Below are positions 1 to 10,869 of a stretch of 64,000 nucleotides of DNA, in pieces. Below the pieces are notes generated by a model that saw nothing but the letters and a program-made list of their open reading frames with translations, was not told where the DNA came from and did not search any database. Where the stretch lies: positions 538,502,315 to 538,566,314 of the forward strand of contig CM077115.1 of NCBI GenBank assembly GCA_039619475.1, in the 5' to 3' direction. How positions within the stretch are numbered: the stretch's first letter is position 1; each line of letters begins with the position of its first letter. Source of the DNA: Icerya purchasi. Its lineage: Eukaryota > Arthropoda > Insecta > Hemiptera > Monophlebidae. A program made the position numbers and the translations under genes.

Positions 1-1
1 T

Positions 2-403
2 TCCTTTACAAATCCGCGGTCCTTATATTTGTCTATTCAATCCTTTCCACCCTCACACCCCTGGTTCCTGGACTTCCCACACCTTCGTCGTTCTACTATA
101 TCCTCTCTTTGTCGCCTTCGCTTTGGTCACAGTTGTCTTCCTGCTTCTCTTTATCGGTTTTCTATTACTTCCCTTCCCCTCTGTCCATTATGTGTAGATA
201 ACACACTCGATTGTGACGCTGATCACATTTTCTTTGAGTGTGCATCTTTGTCTTCCGAAAGATTGGTACTATACTCAGATCTACTATCCCTTAATATCCC
301 CACGCCGTACTGTGCTTCCTTTATCCTCGCCTTTCCTTCACTGTCTGTTGTCCCTGCTATTGCTAAATTCTTGTCTTTAATCCGCGACCGTATAAACATT
401 TAA
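2..403 (+). CDS. LINE family A, C-terminal end of the pol-like ORF (cut by window edge)
   Basis: The frame is open from the window edge to a stop at 403 and matches, residue by residue, the last ~130 aa of the intact LINE ORF at 11350-15081. Both carry the PWF(L/Y)DFP block, a zinc-knuckle-like CPLC...DHIFFEC segment and the C-terminal ending DRINI (DRIYI in the full copy). The region lies downstream of RNase H and contains a Cys/His nucleic-acid-binding motif usual for I/R1/Jockey-type LINEs. The apparent start inside the window is not real: homology runs from base 2 in frame. This copy keeps both cysteines of the CxxC pair, which the intact copy at 11350 does not. Its 5' part lies outside the window. 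Confidence 0.85.
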   Translation, partial: SFTNPRSLYLSIQSFPPSHPWFLDFPHLRRSTISSLCRLRFGHSCLPASLYRFSITSLPLCPLCVDNTLDCDADHIFFECASLSSERLVLYSDLLSLNIPTPYCASFILAFPSLSVVPAIAKFLSLIRDRINI

Positions 404-1089
404 GCAAATCCCTCATCCTTTTCTTATCTTAAGATTTTGGTTTCCCCGCCGCCTTCACATGGTGCATTGTGGGCCTCTTTGCTCGGATGGTGGCCATAGT
501 GGAACTGGGTCAAGGTGGTGCGGATTTTCCGGAGTTAGTATGAACGCTACTCTATTTGGCGATCATGCTGCCCTCTTCCGATGTGGAGTCACTTTCCTGT
601 TTATCCTTAATATATCGTAAGCTCGTCGTCCGCGGATGCCGTTTGAATAATGAATAATCAATTATTTTGCTTTTCTGGATGGGAATTACGAGCACTGCTT
701 TGCAGTCGCAACCGTAGGCAAATAGCGATGTCTTGTCTCTTGCCTCATCGGGCACTGTGGGCACTGCATTGCAGTTGCGGCCATATTGTTGACGATGATT
801 TTTTTGTGGGCGCAGCCCAACAATAGCAGACATAGATAAAAATACTTTTCTTTTTATGCTGGTCACACGTTTAAATATAGATAATATATGATAATGAGGT
901 ATAACGGCTAACAAGACATGAGAGCTTTCCTTTCCTTTAATTTATTTTCCTTCGGACTGCTAATTGCACGAGTTCTAGTACCGATCTTTTTGTGACTCCC
1001 TTGCTATCTCTCCATAGTAGTTCTGGCCGTTTCCACCTTCCCCAAATAACTTTCTTAGTGTCCTCAACTTCCTTTTGTCCTACGTTCTT

Positions 1090-1091
<2 letters not shown>
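404..1091. other. LINE trailer and unassigned sequence with GC-rich near-repeats
   Basis: No gene is recognised. Directly after the LINE stop comes a GC-rich trailer. Three short blocks near 462, 690 and 750 share a theme (GCATTGTGGGC / GGGCACTG... followed by GCAGTTGCGGCCATA). A very similar block occurs on the minus strand in the 3' trailer of the opposite LINE (1230-1400). The stretch 937-1090 is open on the minus strand for about 50 codons but I recognise nothing in it. Confidence 0.4.
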
Positions 1092-1126
<35 letters not shown>

Positions 1127-1224
1127 GCCCGAACAGAACAGTTCATTTGGCCAGCAAACTACGACACGACTAGATATTAAAAAATACTAATAATAGAAAA
1201 TTCAGGAAGAGAAATTTCATTCAT

Positions 1225-1400
1225 TCTACATTATGGCCGCAACTGCTGGCAGTGCCCACAATGCTCAATGAAACAAAACAGAAACAAACAAGATTTTTCC
1301 ATTCTGGAAAAAGGAGCAAAAGAAAAAATAGATAAGTAGATAAATATTTCTATCTCACATTATGACCACAGTTGCCTGGCAATGCTCACAATGCATTATG
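1225..1400 (-). repeat. Duplicated GC-rich motif in LINE 3' trailer
   Basis: On the minus strand two copies of a ~40-bp block follow each other about 130 bp apart: CATTGTGAGCATTGCCAGGC... and CATTGTGGGCACTGCCAGC..., each followed by a (G/T)GTCATAATG or GGCCATAATG segment. A third relative lies on the plus strand near 750-790. LINE 3' trailers often carry such repeats near the site of RT priming; a role here is inferred only. Confidence 0.5.
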
Positions 1401-1505
1401 AGAAAAAGGAGGTAGTCACAGCCACACTGGACAAAGACTACAATAATGTAAGAAAAAAAATAAGTAAAATAATGGAGAGAAAAGAAAAAAAAGAAAAAAA
1501 AAAAA

Positions 1506-4241
1506 TCAAACAACAATCCTGTTTCTTTCAATAAACCTAAAAAGGACAAATAAAATTTTATCACTGGAACAGAGAAGATGAAAAACACACAATGGAGAAT
1601 AAACACCACAGGACATGAGGTCCTTAGAAAACGCAAGTCTCGCGTCATCGAACTGGGTGCAATTAAATAACAAGTGATTAATGTCTTCTCTAAAATTTTG
1701 TCGACAATAGATATTACAACCGGTGCAGTGCCCAGTGTTTGAAAAATTTAAACCCAATCGGCAATGGCCGGAGCGGAGCCTACACACAACGGTCACAAAC
1801 CTACGGGTCAAACTAACTGGGACACTAATGCGGTAAAACCAAGGTATGGACGGCAAAGATGGTTGGACCATATGAAAATATTTACCAGGTCCTTGCTCTC
1901 TACAAATAAGACTTATCCAATCCGCATGGTTATTTCTTTTGGCTTTATCTAGAAGATCGAAGGATGGGATAAATGGAAACTTAATACCTGATCTAACACC
2001 TTCTTTTGCGATTAAATCAACACGGTCACCAAGTGGTACCCCACAGTGACCCGGAACCCAACAGAATTTAATGACTCCTCCAAGTTCGGAAATATTAAAA
2101 TACTTTTCCTTAATTTCATAAATAATTGGATGGCAATTACATTCAAAGTTACTTCTCTGAAGCGACAAGAGAGAGCTAAGGCTGTCCGAAAATACTACAA
2201 ACTCCCCCTTGGACTGCAACACGTTTTTCACAAACTCTAACGCTTTTTCAATTGCAAGAAGCTCGGCCGTGAAAATCGAAGCTTCTGGAGGTAATTTAAA
2301 TTTCTGCTCAGTGATACCTTCTATAAGAAACCCGGCCCCTACGCCTTCATTAAATCCACGGAATTTGGCACCATCGGTAAAGATCAACCGATAACCGGGG
2401 TATAATTCTTTCGCGATACCTAGAAAAACGGAGTTCACAATGTTACCAGGTAACAGATGCAAATTCTGGCTTTTAAAGGTGTTAATATTGATGTCCAGTG
2501 TGATAAGATTAAGGTCGTATCTGAAATTAAAATAATTGGAGGGAGAAGATGGCACAAGAGCTGGACTATAATTATAATACATCCTAGTTCTTTTGAGCAA
2601 GAGCGGCATTTTCTGGGGAACAAATCTCCAATCACTACTTACCTGCATTATCTTACTTATAAACTGCGGATATTTGTAATTACAATACTTAAGTACAAAT
2701 TTATCTGTTAAATAATTTCTTCTAATGTTCAGAGGAGCAATTTTGGTCTCCATTTGTAGACCGATGGTAGGGGACGACCTGACATTTCCCGTGATTAATC
2801 TTAAGCCAAGATTCTGTAATGAATCTAACTTTCTAAGCTGGAACTTTGAGGCCGATCCATAGAAAATCGCTCCATAATCCAATTTCGATCTAATAAAGCT
2901 TTTGTATAGCTGGCTTAATATGACCGGATCACTTCCCCACCATGAATTGCTTATAGCCTTTAAGGGGCTATACGATTTAATTACAAGTTCAACTAGTTTT
3001 TGAATGTGAAAAGTCCATGTTAGTTTAGGATCTAAAAACAATCCTAAATACCTAACATGCCTAGTGAATTTAATGAATTGGTTTTGAATTAGAACACGTA
3101 TTTGTTCGTAGTCAAATGGTCTAAGTGAAAATACGGATACCGAGGATTTGGCAAGGGATATTTCAAAATGAATCTTCTCAAAGGAATTAAAGCAAATATC
3201 CATAGATGTTTGACTTGCCTGAAGACATTTAATAAGGCAGTTATGTTTAGAATATATTAAGAAGTCGTCCGCGTATGACAAAATTCGGGAGAAATTTGGT
3301 ATTTGAATATTAAAGAGAGGTAATATATATAAATTAAAGAGAAGCGGACTCAGAACGGCACCTTGGGCAAGACCTTTATAAGTTGTGCGAACTTCAACCT
3401 GTTTGGATACGGGGTTAAGAATATGGAGGGATCTACATAAAAATAAACTACACAAAAGTTTAGCCATGGGAAAAGGAATATTAACTGCTATTAATTGATT
3501 GAAAAGAACGGGGATGGAAACATTATCGAATGCCCCCTGAATATCAAGGAATGTTGCCACCAAGAAGCCTTTTTCTTGGAAAGTAGAATAAACATCCCCC
3601 AAGAATGATGCTACACAATCTTGGGTACCCAAATGTGGGCGGAATCCAAACATTCCCTCCGGAAGTATCTTCTGTCTCTCAATCCACCACATCAGTCTGT
3701 TCTTAATTACAACCTCGAAAACTTTCCTAAAGCAGGAGGCCAAGGAAATCGGTCGAAATGATGACGCCTGGTTGAGAGATTTACCAGGTTTGGGAATCGG
3801 AATGACTAGAAAACGCGACCAGTCAGAAGGTATTAAACCAGACACTAATAAATTGTTATATATTTCTAATAGTATATTTTTGGCGTAATTACTTAAATTC
3901 TGTATAACTGAGTAAGTAATACCATCCAAACCCGGGGAAGAATCTCGTTTCTTGTTTAAAGGAATAAAAACCTCTTCATACGTAATTGGACGGAGCAGAA
4001 TATGAGATATCATAGGTGCAGTATTTCCTTCCCCGGCCAGCTCCTCCCTCATTGGAACATAAGGGGGAGAAACTGCGTTTGAAAAGTCAGTAAACCAACT
4101 GTCATTTTGAATCACTCGACCGTGAGAATGTGAATTTTTAAAACGCTTAGTTAGATTCCAAACTTCTTTTAAAGGAGTGTTTCTGTTAAACTTCCTACAA
4201 AAATCCCTCCAAGAGTTCCTTTTGGTTTGATGGGTAATCGT
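1506..4241 (-). CDS. LINE RT-RNase H polyprotein, 5'-truncated, frame still open
   Basis: The frame encodes the C-terminal two thirds of a LINE ORF2. In order: the linker motif KRNSWRDFC; RT motifs RPISLASCFRKVFE, FGFRPHLGTQDC, ATFLDIQGAFDN, GLAQGAVLSPLLFNLY and the catalytic SYADDFLIY; then RNase H with FTDGAK, FTAELLAI, VVFSDS and WVPGHCG; and a terminal CTGC...HLLFNC zinc-knuckle-like block. It would reverse transcribe element RNA at a nicked target. No stop or frameshift interrupts about 900 codons, so the insertion may be fairly young, but it cannot be autonomous without its N-terminal endonuclease. The first in-frame GTG (4115) is not a real start, since homology continues upstream to about 4241. 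Confidence 0.85.
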   Translation of the reverse strand, partial: TITHQTKRNSWRDFCRKFNRNTPLKEVWNLTKRFKNSHSHGRVIQNDSWFTDFSNAVSPPYVPMREELAGEGNTAPMISHILLRPITYEEVFIPLNKKRDSSPGLDGITYSVIQNLSNYAKNILLEIYNNLLVSGLIPSDWSRFLVIPIPKPGKSLNQASSFRPISLASCFRKVFEVVIKNRLMWWIERQKILPEGMFGFRPHLGTQDCVASFLGDVYSTFQEKGFLVATFLDIQGAFDNVSIPVLFNQLIAVNIPFPMAKLLCSLFLCRSLHILNPVSKQVEVRTTYKGLAQGAVLSPLLFNLYILPLFNIQIPNFSRILSYADDFLIYSKHNCLIKCLQASQTSMDICFNSFEKIHFEISLAKSSVSVFSLRPFDYEQIRVLIQNQFIKFTRHVRYLGLFLDPKLTWTFHIQKLVELVIKSYSPLKAISNSWWGSDPVILSQLYKSFIRSKLDYGAIFYGSASKFQLRKLDSLQNLGLRLITGNVRSSPTIGLQMETKIAPLNIRRNYLTDKFVLKYCNYKYPQFISKIMQVSSDWRFVPQKMPLLLKRTRMYYNYSPALVPSSPSNYFNFRYDLNLITLDININTFKSQNLHLLPGNIVNSVFLGIAKELYPGYRLIFTDGAKFRGFNEGVGAGFLIEGITEQKFKLPPEASIFTAELLAIEKALEFVKNVLQSKGEFVVFSDSLSSLLSLQRSNFECNCHPIIYEIKEKYFNISELGGVIKFCWVPGHCGVPLGDRVDLIAKEGVRSGIKFPFIPSFDLLDKAKRNNHADWISLICREQGPGKYFHMVQPSLPSIPWFYRISVPVSLTRRFVTVVCRLRSGHCRLGLNFSNTGHCTGCNIYCRQNFREDINHLLFNCTQFDDARLAFSKDLMSCGVYSPLCVFHLLCSSDKILFVLFRFIERNRIVV

Positions 4242-4262
4242 CCGTAGCTGACAAGCCCAATA

Positions 4263-6856
4263 AAAAAGTTAAAAAAAAAACAAAAAAACATGACATCTTT
4301 TTGTAAGTCAGAGAAGATTAAAAATTAAAGACAAGTCCATTGACTTATAAAAAAATTATAGTATACTATTAGATTAATAAGTCATTTTTGCTTAATATTA
4401 ACTGTACTTTTCGTTTATTAACTTTTTAAATACACCTTCTTTTTGATGAGTAATCGTCTGCTGCTGACAAATCCAACGCAATATAGAAAAAACAAATGAA
4501 TACACTTTCAGCCTCTTTCTTAAGATTTAAAAAGAAAATATTAGGAACAAATTTCTGTCCAAAAAATAAACATTAAGAAAAAGAAAAAAATTATCCTGTT
4601 TGTTTTTTAACGAGGAACTTAGATAAAACTAGCATAAATGTGCATTGTTTTCAATTTGTAATAAAAGCATTTGTTCGTTTACAACTCTTTATCTAGATCA
4701 TTTTTCTTTCTTTCTTTCTGGAACAACTCCGAACTTTAATGTTCATGTCACATTAAATATCAATAAGGCTTCCTATATGCTGACTGATAAAGGCTGGTGT
4801 GATTTATACAGCGCTGATCATTATCGGGAGTCGTCGTTTCCTGTATATTTACATTAAACATTTTTAGCGGTATTTTTTTACTTCTGATTTTCATATGAAC
4901 GTTTTTTGTTGTTTTTCGGAAAGAAAAGATTAACAGCAGAATAAAATAGCAAAAATAATGATGCGTTTAGTCTGTTTAAAATTCGACAATGATGACGCGC
5001 TGTTGCCAACACGAAATCATTCGTATGTTTGTCTGATTTGTTTTTTATTACCTGAGTAACCGAAAGCTTAATTTTAGGCAAAATGGGATATCATCTTGGT
5101 TAGGTGGGTGCGTATGCTATCGCGGCGGCAACCGAAGCGTTTGCGGCATCAGTCCGCGCACATTTGTGTGGCTAAAGCTATGGTGAATATATACAATTTT
5201 TTAAAATTCACGGCTAAAAATCTCACGATATCAACATAGAGGTCCATTCCGTTCGGTTGCGTGTACGCGTCTTTGACTTTGACTTCTATATGCTATTCAT
5301 TTTATCGAGAAAGATACCATATGTTATTAGTTTAATTCAATAAGTTAAATCGATTTAAATATTATATTGAGCAATAGAGGGAGTGTTGTAAACAGTTTTC
5401 CTACAATCTCGAATGTACGTGAATCTGCATTTATCAAACGATAACGCAAAGCGGAAACAGATCAAGTCCCCTACTTTCTTCTCCTTATTTGCCCCTATAT
5501 GTAGAAGAAGAAAGAAAAATAAACTAAAACGTAAGAAATTCGAAATACTCGTGTAAAACCGTTTTACCGGAAAAGCAAAAGAAAATTAATATCATTCTTT
5601 GTAGCGAACGAAATGCATATAATGTCGTATATATCCCGAAATCGGCGAACTCAGAATCGCTGAGAATTACTTATTACTACCACACTGCCGTCGCAATCAA
5701 CTGTGATCCGGCCGTTTAAGAAAAAGACTATCGGAGCGACACTGGCGGCCCTATTACACTTGTACGATACACACTCGACACGACACAACTGCGAATAATA
5801 ATCGAATTTTAAGAAAATATTAATTCTGCATACGGCTAGTAGTAACGTTATTTCTAACAGTAGATAATATGCTGAATTGTTATTTAATTTTAAACAAAAC
5901 GATTCGTAAATTTGATGCATTCAACACCATTACGCGATTTAAGACCAATATAAGCATCACTACAAGGTATTACGGGGGTTGCGCATTAAGTTGCAATTTA
6001 TTTAAACCTTCGAAAAGTTCAAAAAGTTTTGCAATTAACGCTATAAAATTTATAAGAGAAAATTGTTAATTTTTAAGAAATGTGCGTATAAAAATAGTGA
6101 AAATTTTATTGGTTTTCTGTCATTAATTACAGTTAGTATAGCGCGAATTATCATCCACTTCATTCTGTGCTATTTCGATGCGTTTAATTTGAATATCTTC
6201 CGGATCAAATTTAAATAATTCGCGTTAATTGAAGGGGAAAGTTAAGTGTCTTTTTTTAATAAAATATTCCAACGGTACCGTCGATTCTAACATTATTTCT
6301 TTTAAAACGCGATGCAGTGCCATAAGATGGTATTATCGTCATTACTCGACTGACGTGATTCTGTTATTTTAAACTTGGGCAACACAGAATCTGTAATTAA
6401 ATCTAAAGCAAATGAGCATCAAGACAATGAACATATTCATGTAGCTTGTCAAAACAACGAAGTCGGGGATGTTTAAGCTCTGGCTGCAAAATCATGACCT
6501 CTAAAACTGATCGCTTTAAAACTTCATTCAAGCATAAACGTTTGAATTTGCTTATGTGTACTTCTTTATTTACTAAAACGCTACCTTTTTTTTTTTTTAA
6601 CTCTCTGCAATGAGTACAGTAATTAGGCTAGGAATGCGACTGGTTTGTTTAGATCATGTCATGGAACTTTGATGATTTCAGTAACGCAGAAAGAGAAGTA
6701 ACAGAACGCAGCGTATTTATTATTTCACTTTCGCCAAAAATTAATAAAATGTTATTTAGAGTTTGTTATTTATCATAGGAATCATTTTGTTTAAATTTTA
6801 ATTGATGATTTTTACGGTTTTGAATGCACTAAAGATATAGTATGACCACCACTGAT
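4263..6856. other. No recognisable gene
   Basis: AT-rich sequence with scattered short ORFs that show no familiar motif. A GC-richer patch lies at about 5090-5280. It begins with the possible junction repeat at 4447-4470. No terminal repeats or RNA genes were seen. Confidence 0.5.
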
Positions 6857-7370
6857 GGTGGCCGGACAAAAGCGCACAACTATTTGCAGAACAGGAGCTA
6901 ACTTATTAATTTTTCCATTCCCGGGCAGTTCCATCATTTGTGAAAGGGCAAAACTGGACATAAAATTCATAAAAATTATTGGTAATCAGCTTTCTACAAC
7001 AAAGTAAAAATAATACAATTTTTTGTACGATTCACTATTCATCTTTCTGTTGTTTTTCTTTTTTTTTTTTTTACGTGTATTTGTTAATAATCATGATGTC
7101 TATTGACTATGACCGCTAGGAAGTTACCGTATATACAAAATAAATTTTGGATCAATAATGTATTCACGGGCGATTACCGGACGATTCATGAATTCATATA
7201 ATTTAAAAATAATTATTTTCTATACTGTATAACTTATATAACAAAATGTTACATGGTGTTTTTTAATGATTTTTTTTAAACTTTCACAATGTAAGTCTTT
7301 TATTTTTTACTTCTGCAGTGAAAACTGATTTAGATCAAACTGTGGGGACTAAAAATATTTCTAAAATAAA
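6857..7370 (-). repeat. RepA terminal arm (third, partial copy)
   Basis: Starting with GGTGGCCGGACAAAAGCGC, this stretch matches the reverse complement of the right arm of the RepA copies ending at 22577 and 53661. It includes the conserved segment around TTGCAGAACAGGAGC and the inner segment ending GTCTTTTATTTTTTACTTC. Relative to those copies it lacks the inner part of the element. It stops shortly before a LINE-A scrap, which may have truncated it. Confidence 0.75.
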
Positions 7371-7409
7371 CTGAATTTGTGATTACTTGGGAGTATTATA
7401 TATCAAGAT

Positions 7410-7630
7410 GTATAACAGAGCTGTTAAAGCTGAATTATCCTACTCCATATATAATGCTTCTCCTATATCTTAGCTTTGCCCCGTCTTCGAAGGTGGTTCC
7501 TATTCTTGTCTCTTTTCTGTCATCGATTTCTGACCGGATTAAAATTTAATCTCTAATCTAGTCCAATTGTCCTGGGTAGCTGCCTTTAGTCGGCCAGGCC
7601 CCCCTCCCCCCCCAAACAAAAAAAAAACAG
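7410..7630 (+). mobile_element. LINE family A, extreme 3' fragment
   Basis: Reading with one or two frame breaks, the stretch encodes LLKLNYPTPY and, further on, a segment ending SDRIKI followed by a stop at about 7545. This parallels the C-terminus of the intact family-A ORF (PTPYCASYILSFPS...ADRIYI). The trailer ends in a C run and a short A run (7600-7630). It is a strongly 5'-truncated insertion of the same family as 2-403 and 10870-15161. Confidence 0.65.
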
Positions 7631-7734
7631 GGCAAACCAACTGATGACTAATCACCAACCAGCTAGGTATTTTCTGGGGGTGAGAGGACATGTCAACTAC
7701 AGACATTAACTCGGCTAAATGAAATTTTGGAAGT

Positions 7735-7800
7735 ATCTAAATGCGGTAACGGGATTAGAATCAGGTTTTACCCGAGCGAAACACCGCTGTCTAACCATGT
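7735..7800 (-). repeat. Possible tRNA-derived SINE head
   Basis: On the minus strand TGGTTAGACAGCG resembles a degenerate A box, and about 30 bp later TGATTCTAATCCC resembles a degenerate B box (consensus GGTTCRANNCC). No cloverleaf can be drawn confidently, so it is not called a tRNA. It could equally be chance. Confidence 0.25.
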
Positions 7801-9332
7801 ACACTACAGTAGCTTCTATGAATTGTCATATTTTTTTCTTTTTCCCATTTTGGGCTCGTCAACCGGGGATCTTGACCCTGAAACAATTAGAATAGGAAGG
7901 AGTCAATTATAACTTGATACAGTTAGATATTGTTATCACGATTTCCTTATATACATTATTCAACCGATAATTTAAAAAAATAACTTCAACTATGTTTAAA
8001 TGCACTTGTATATAATTTATACTAGCTAATTTAAAAAAAAAAAAAATGGTTCAGTATTAACGAACATTCATTAATTATATTTTGACATAAAGAAAAACTT
8101 TTTGTTTACAAACAATTATATAGTAACTGGTCGTCATACGGTGGCTGGTAAAATGCCATTTGAATACATCCCACAAATGAAGCCAGGATATTTAACTTGG
8201 AAAAAAGAATGAATAATAATTAGAGAATTAGTATATTCATCAATAATCATGGCCGTGGAAGTTGACTAAATACTGAAAATTTATTTACAAACTGGCGATT
8301 ACCCGCGACTTTGTTTGCATAGCACGCCTATAAATAAATATAAGTTTGTCGAATTAAGTGATTAATCACCTCTTCTTCAATTCGGTGAATTAAAATCAAT
8401 ACAATTAATTCAGTAAACTTATTAATAAAACAACCTTTGCTTAAATCAATGCCGGCTTTTCCTTAATATTTGGTCTTGGGATTTATTTATCAGTATTGCA
8501 AAACTAACATAGAATTTTCTGATTCTACTCCCATATTTCGTTAAGGGTCGGGTCAGGTACATGAGACGGACTCGTCCATATAAACAGGTGTCATTATAAA
8601 ACAAAGTGAACGACTTAAAAACTGCCAATAGTAAATCGCCGACCCGCGAACACATCCATTGTGCTGCGGTCTCCAAAAAGAATATTATAAAAGAAGCGAA
8701 TCAGTAACCCCAGCGAAGATCTTCATCCCTCGTGTCTCTCATCATCATGCTAGTACGGCGTGTTAATAGAAAAAAAATAAGTTAATTTATTTTTCATTTT
8801 TGTGTATGTAAAAATGTATTCTAATGCACGTGGTTTTTCTTTGATAGCAAAAAATCTATCATAGCGGGAAATTATTGCCGTGATCGACTAATTTTTTGCG
8901 ATATTTTTTACTGAAATAATCCGCTAAATGAATATATATATAATCAGTATTCCAATTCTTCATAAGAGAAAATTTTTTAAATGATATGCGGACGAAAAAA
9001 AAAACAACATTGAAAATCGCTGATTTATTTTCTGAACAAATAAATTTCTAATTTCGCAAGTGTTCTTTTTACGCCTTAAATGTATTAATTAAAGAAAAAG
9101 AGATTAAGAACTCACTAACACTAAACTAGGTCTACTCGGAAAACAGACAAGGCGGAATTGTGTCGCGGCCGAAACGATACTACTACAATTTATTTGTTGC
9201 CAATTACCTTATTTTTTTATTTCTTTATTTCAACTTTACTGGAAAAGTATTTAAATGATAAAGAAAACAAGCATAATAGTTTCAGTAATATGAATACAGA
9301 CTAATTACAAATTTTTATTCTTAGCTTTAATT
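7801..9332. other. No recognisable gene
   Basis: AT-rich intergenic sequence. A 14-A run occurs near 8032. Short ORFs such as the 76-codon frame at 8446-8676 (minus) have no motif I can identify. Confidence 0.5.
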
Positions 9333-10480
9333 ATGGAATTTTCAAAAACTCAAAAAGGAAAACCAGTTTTAATATACTTGGTATCTGAATATTTACAGTT
9401 TCGATTACATTATGATAGGACGATTTGCAAGTGTACACAAAATCGTTCTCTTAAATGTCATTCAACGGTGATAACAAAAAATAACAATGTGATACGAGAA
9501 CCAACAGCTCATTGTCATGATTCTTGTCTATAGAAAATAGAAGCCAATAAGGCAACGAATGAAATGAAGAATGACGTGAAATCTATCGGTGCTAATTCTA
9601 AAAACGTTATGGGAAGAAACATTTTATCCTAATTAGACAATGATATACTTCCCCATATTCTGAAGCAGTCTTCTCTGGCAAGAAATTTACGTTTGTATAA
9701 AGAACCCAACAACGGTCAATTTTATTATTCCTCAGAAATATAAACATTTAGTTCTTTATGATACTGGAACCGATGATGCTGATAGAATTTTGGCATTGGG
9801 CGATAAAGAATTATTATCTGAACTAAACAAGAACATAATTTATGGAAATGGTTACGATGGCACATTCAATAAAATACCAACTATTTTTTATCAATTATAT
9901 AAATGGCATTCCAAAGTGGGAAATTCTTATCCACCTTGTTACTGAAGAAGAATTTAAACACGTATAGCAGAATGTTTGAAATTTTAAAATTATTAATTCC
10001 ACATTTGACACCTTCAAAAATTTTATTGGAATTCGAAAAGGCTTGTATAAATACTGCGAGTAATGCTTTTCGTCTTGTCGAAGTAAAGGGGTGTTATTTT
10101 CATCTCTGTCAGAGTTTAATTCGAAAAATTCTGAATGTTGGTTTAAACAATCGTTTTGTAACCGATGCAGAAATAAAATTCTAACTGAAATCGCTAGCTG
10201 CTTTGTCATTCGTTCCTATAAGTGACGTAAGGACCGTTTTTCACCAGCTTGCTGATACTTTCCCCGATGAGGAGTGTTTTAATAAATTACTAACGTATTT
10301 CTTTTGCCACATACATTGAGGGTGCAGCAGGCAGAAATCCTCAATTCCCAGTTCATATATGGAACCATTACGATTCAGCCCTTGAAAGATCAGAAAAAAC
10401 TATAAATTGTTGTGAAGGATTTCATAAATCTTTGAACTCCCTATTTCTTTGAATTTTTGAAGGAACATGTAGAACGTTTG
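9333..10480 (+). pseudogene. FLYWCH zinc finger + MULE transposase pseudogene
   Basis: The first 66 codons (FSKTQKGKPVLIY ... CKCTQNRSLKCH ... HCHD) form a FLYWCH-type C2H2 finger, the usual DNA-binding head of animal MULE transposases. After an in-frame stop and several frameshifts the MULE core can be followed: YDGTFNKIPT (first catalytic Asp region, ~9855), MFEILKLLIPHLTPSKILLE FEKA block (9973-10045), KGCYFHLCQSLIRKI, FPDEE, and INCCEGFHKSLN with the third acidic residue (~10400). At the second catalytic site the family's DFEKA reads EFEKA here. The gene is clearly dead. No TIRs were found around it. Its role when active would be cut-and-paste transposition of a Mutator-class element. Confidence 0.8.
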
Positions 10481-10869
10481 CATACTGATTTGCAAATACT
10501 TTTCAATTTTTTTTACGAAGATTTTACAAGTTTTTTACATGTTTCAAAAATTGTATTTAAATTATAAAATATACTGCCTTTTGCATTCAAATCTGGTCAT
10601 TTTATTTTACCATTTCTTTTATTGTCACCGTCTTGTGAGCGATTATTATTTAGTGCGCTAAAATTAATTTTCAATCATTCATAAACAACGATGATCGGAA
10701 ACCGTTTGTATTCATTAATGTTATTTTTTTCTTCATAAAGTGTAGTAAATAAAATAGATACTCATAGAACAGTCAAAGTGTGATAAAAGTTAAAACTTTA
10801 AAAAACAAAAACATAAATCGAAATTTACTTCCCAATTAATTTCTACTATAAAATATAACATTCATGCTT
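10481..10869. other. No recognisable gene
   Basis: AT-rich flank between the MULE pseudogene and LINE-A. It ends with ATGCTTCGC at 10864, which resembles the sequence just after the LINE A tail and may be the left copy of its target-site duplication. Confidence 0.4.

Larger units (their letters stand above)
1092..4262 (-). mobile_element. 5'-truncated LINE (family B, I/Jockey-like with RNase H), minus strand
   Basis: The element reads right to left. It ends in a 34-bp A tail (T run at 1092-1125 on +), has a ~380-bp 3' trailer, and a long open RT-RNase H frame ending at 1506. At its 5' side LINE homology fades near 4240-4262, inside the linker between endonuclease and RT, so the endonuclease and any ORF1 are lost. 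A sequence resembling the 5' flank (around 4230-4262, GGTAATCGTC...GCTGACAA) recurs at 4447-4470, outside the element. I could not prove a target-site duplication. Confidence 0.8.
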
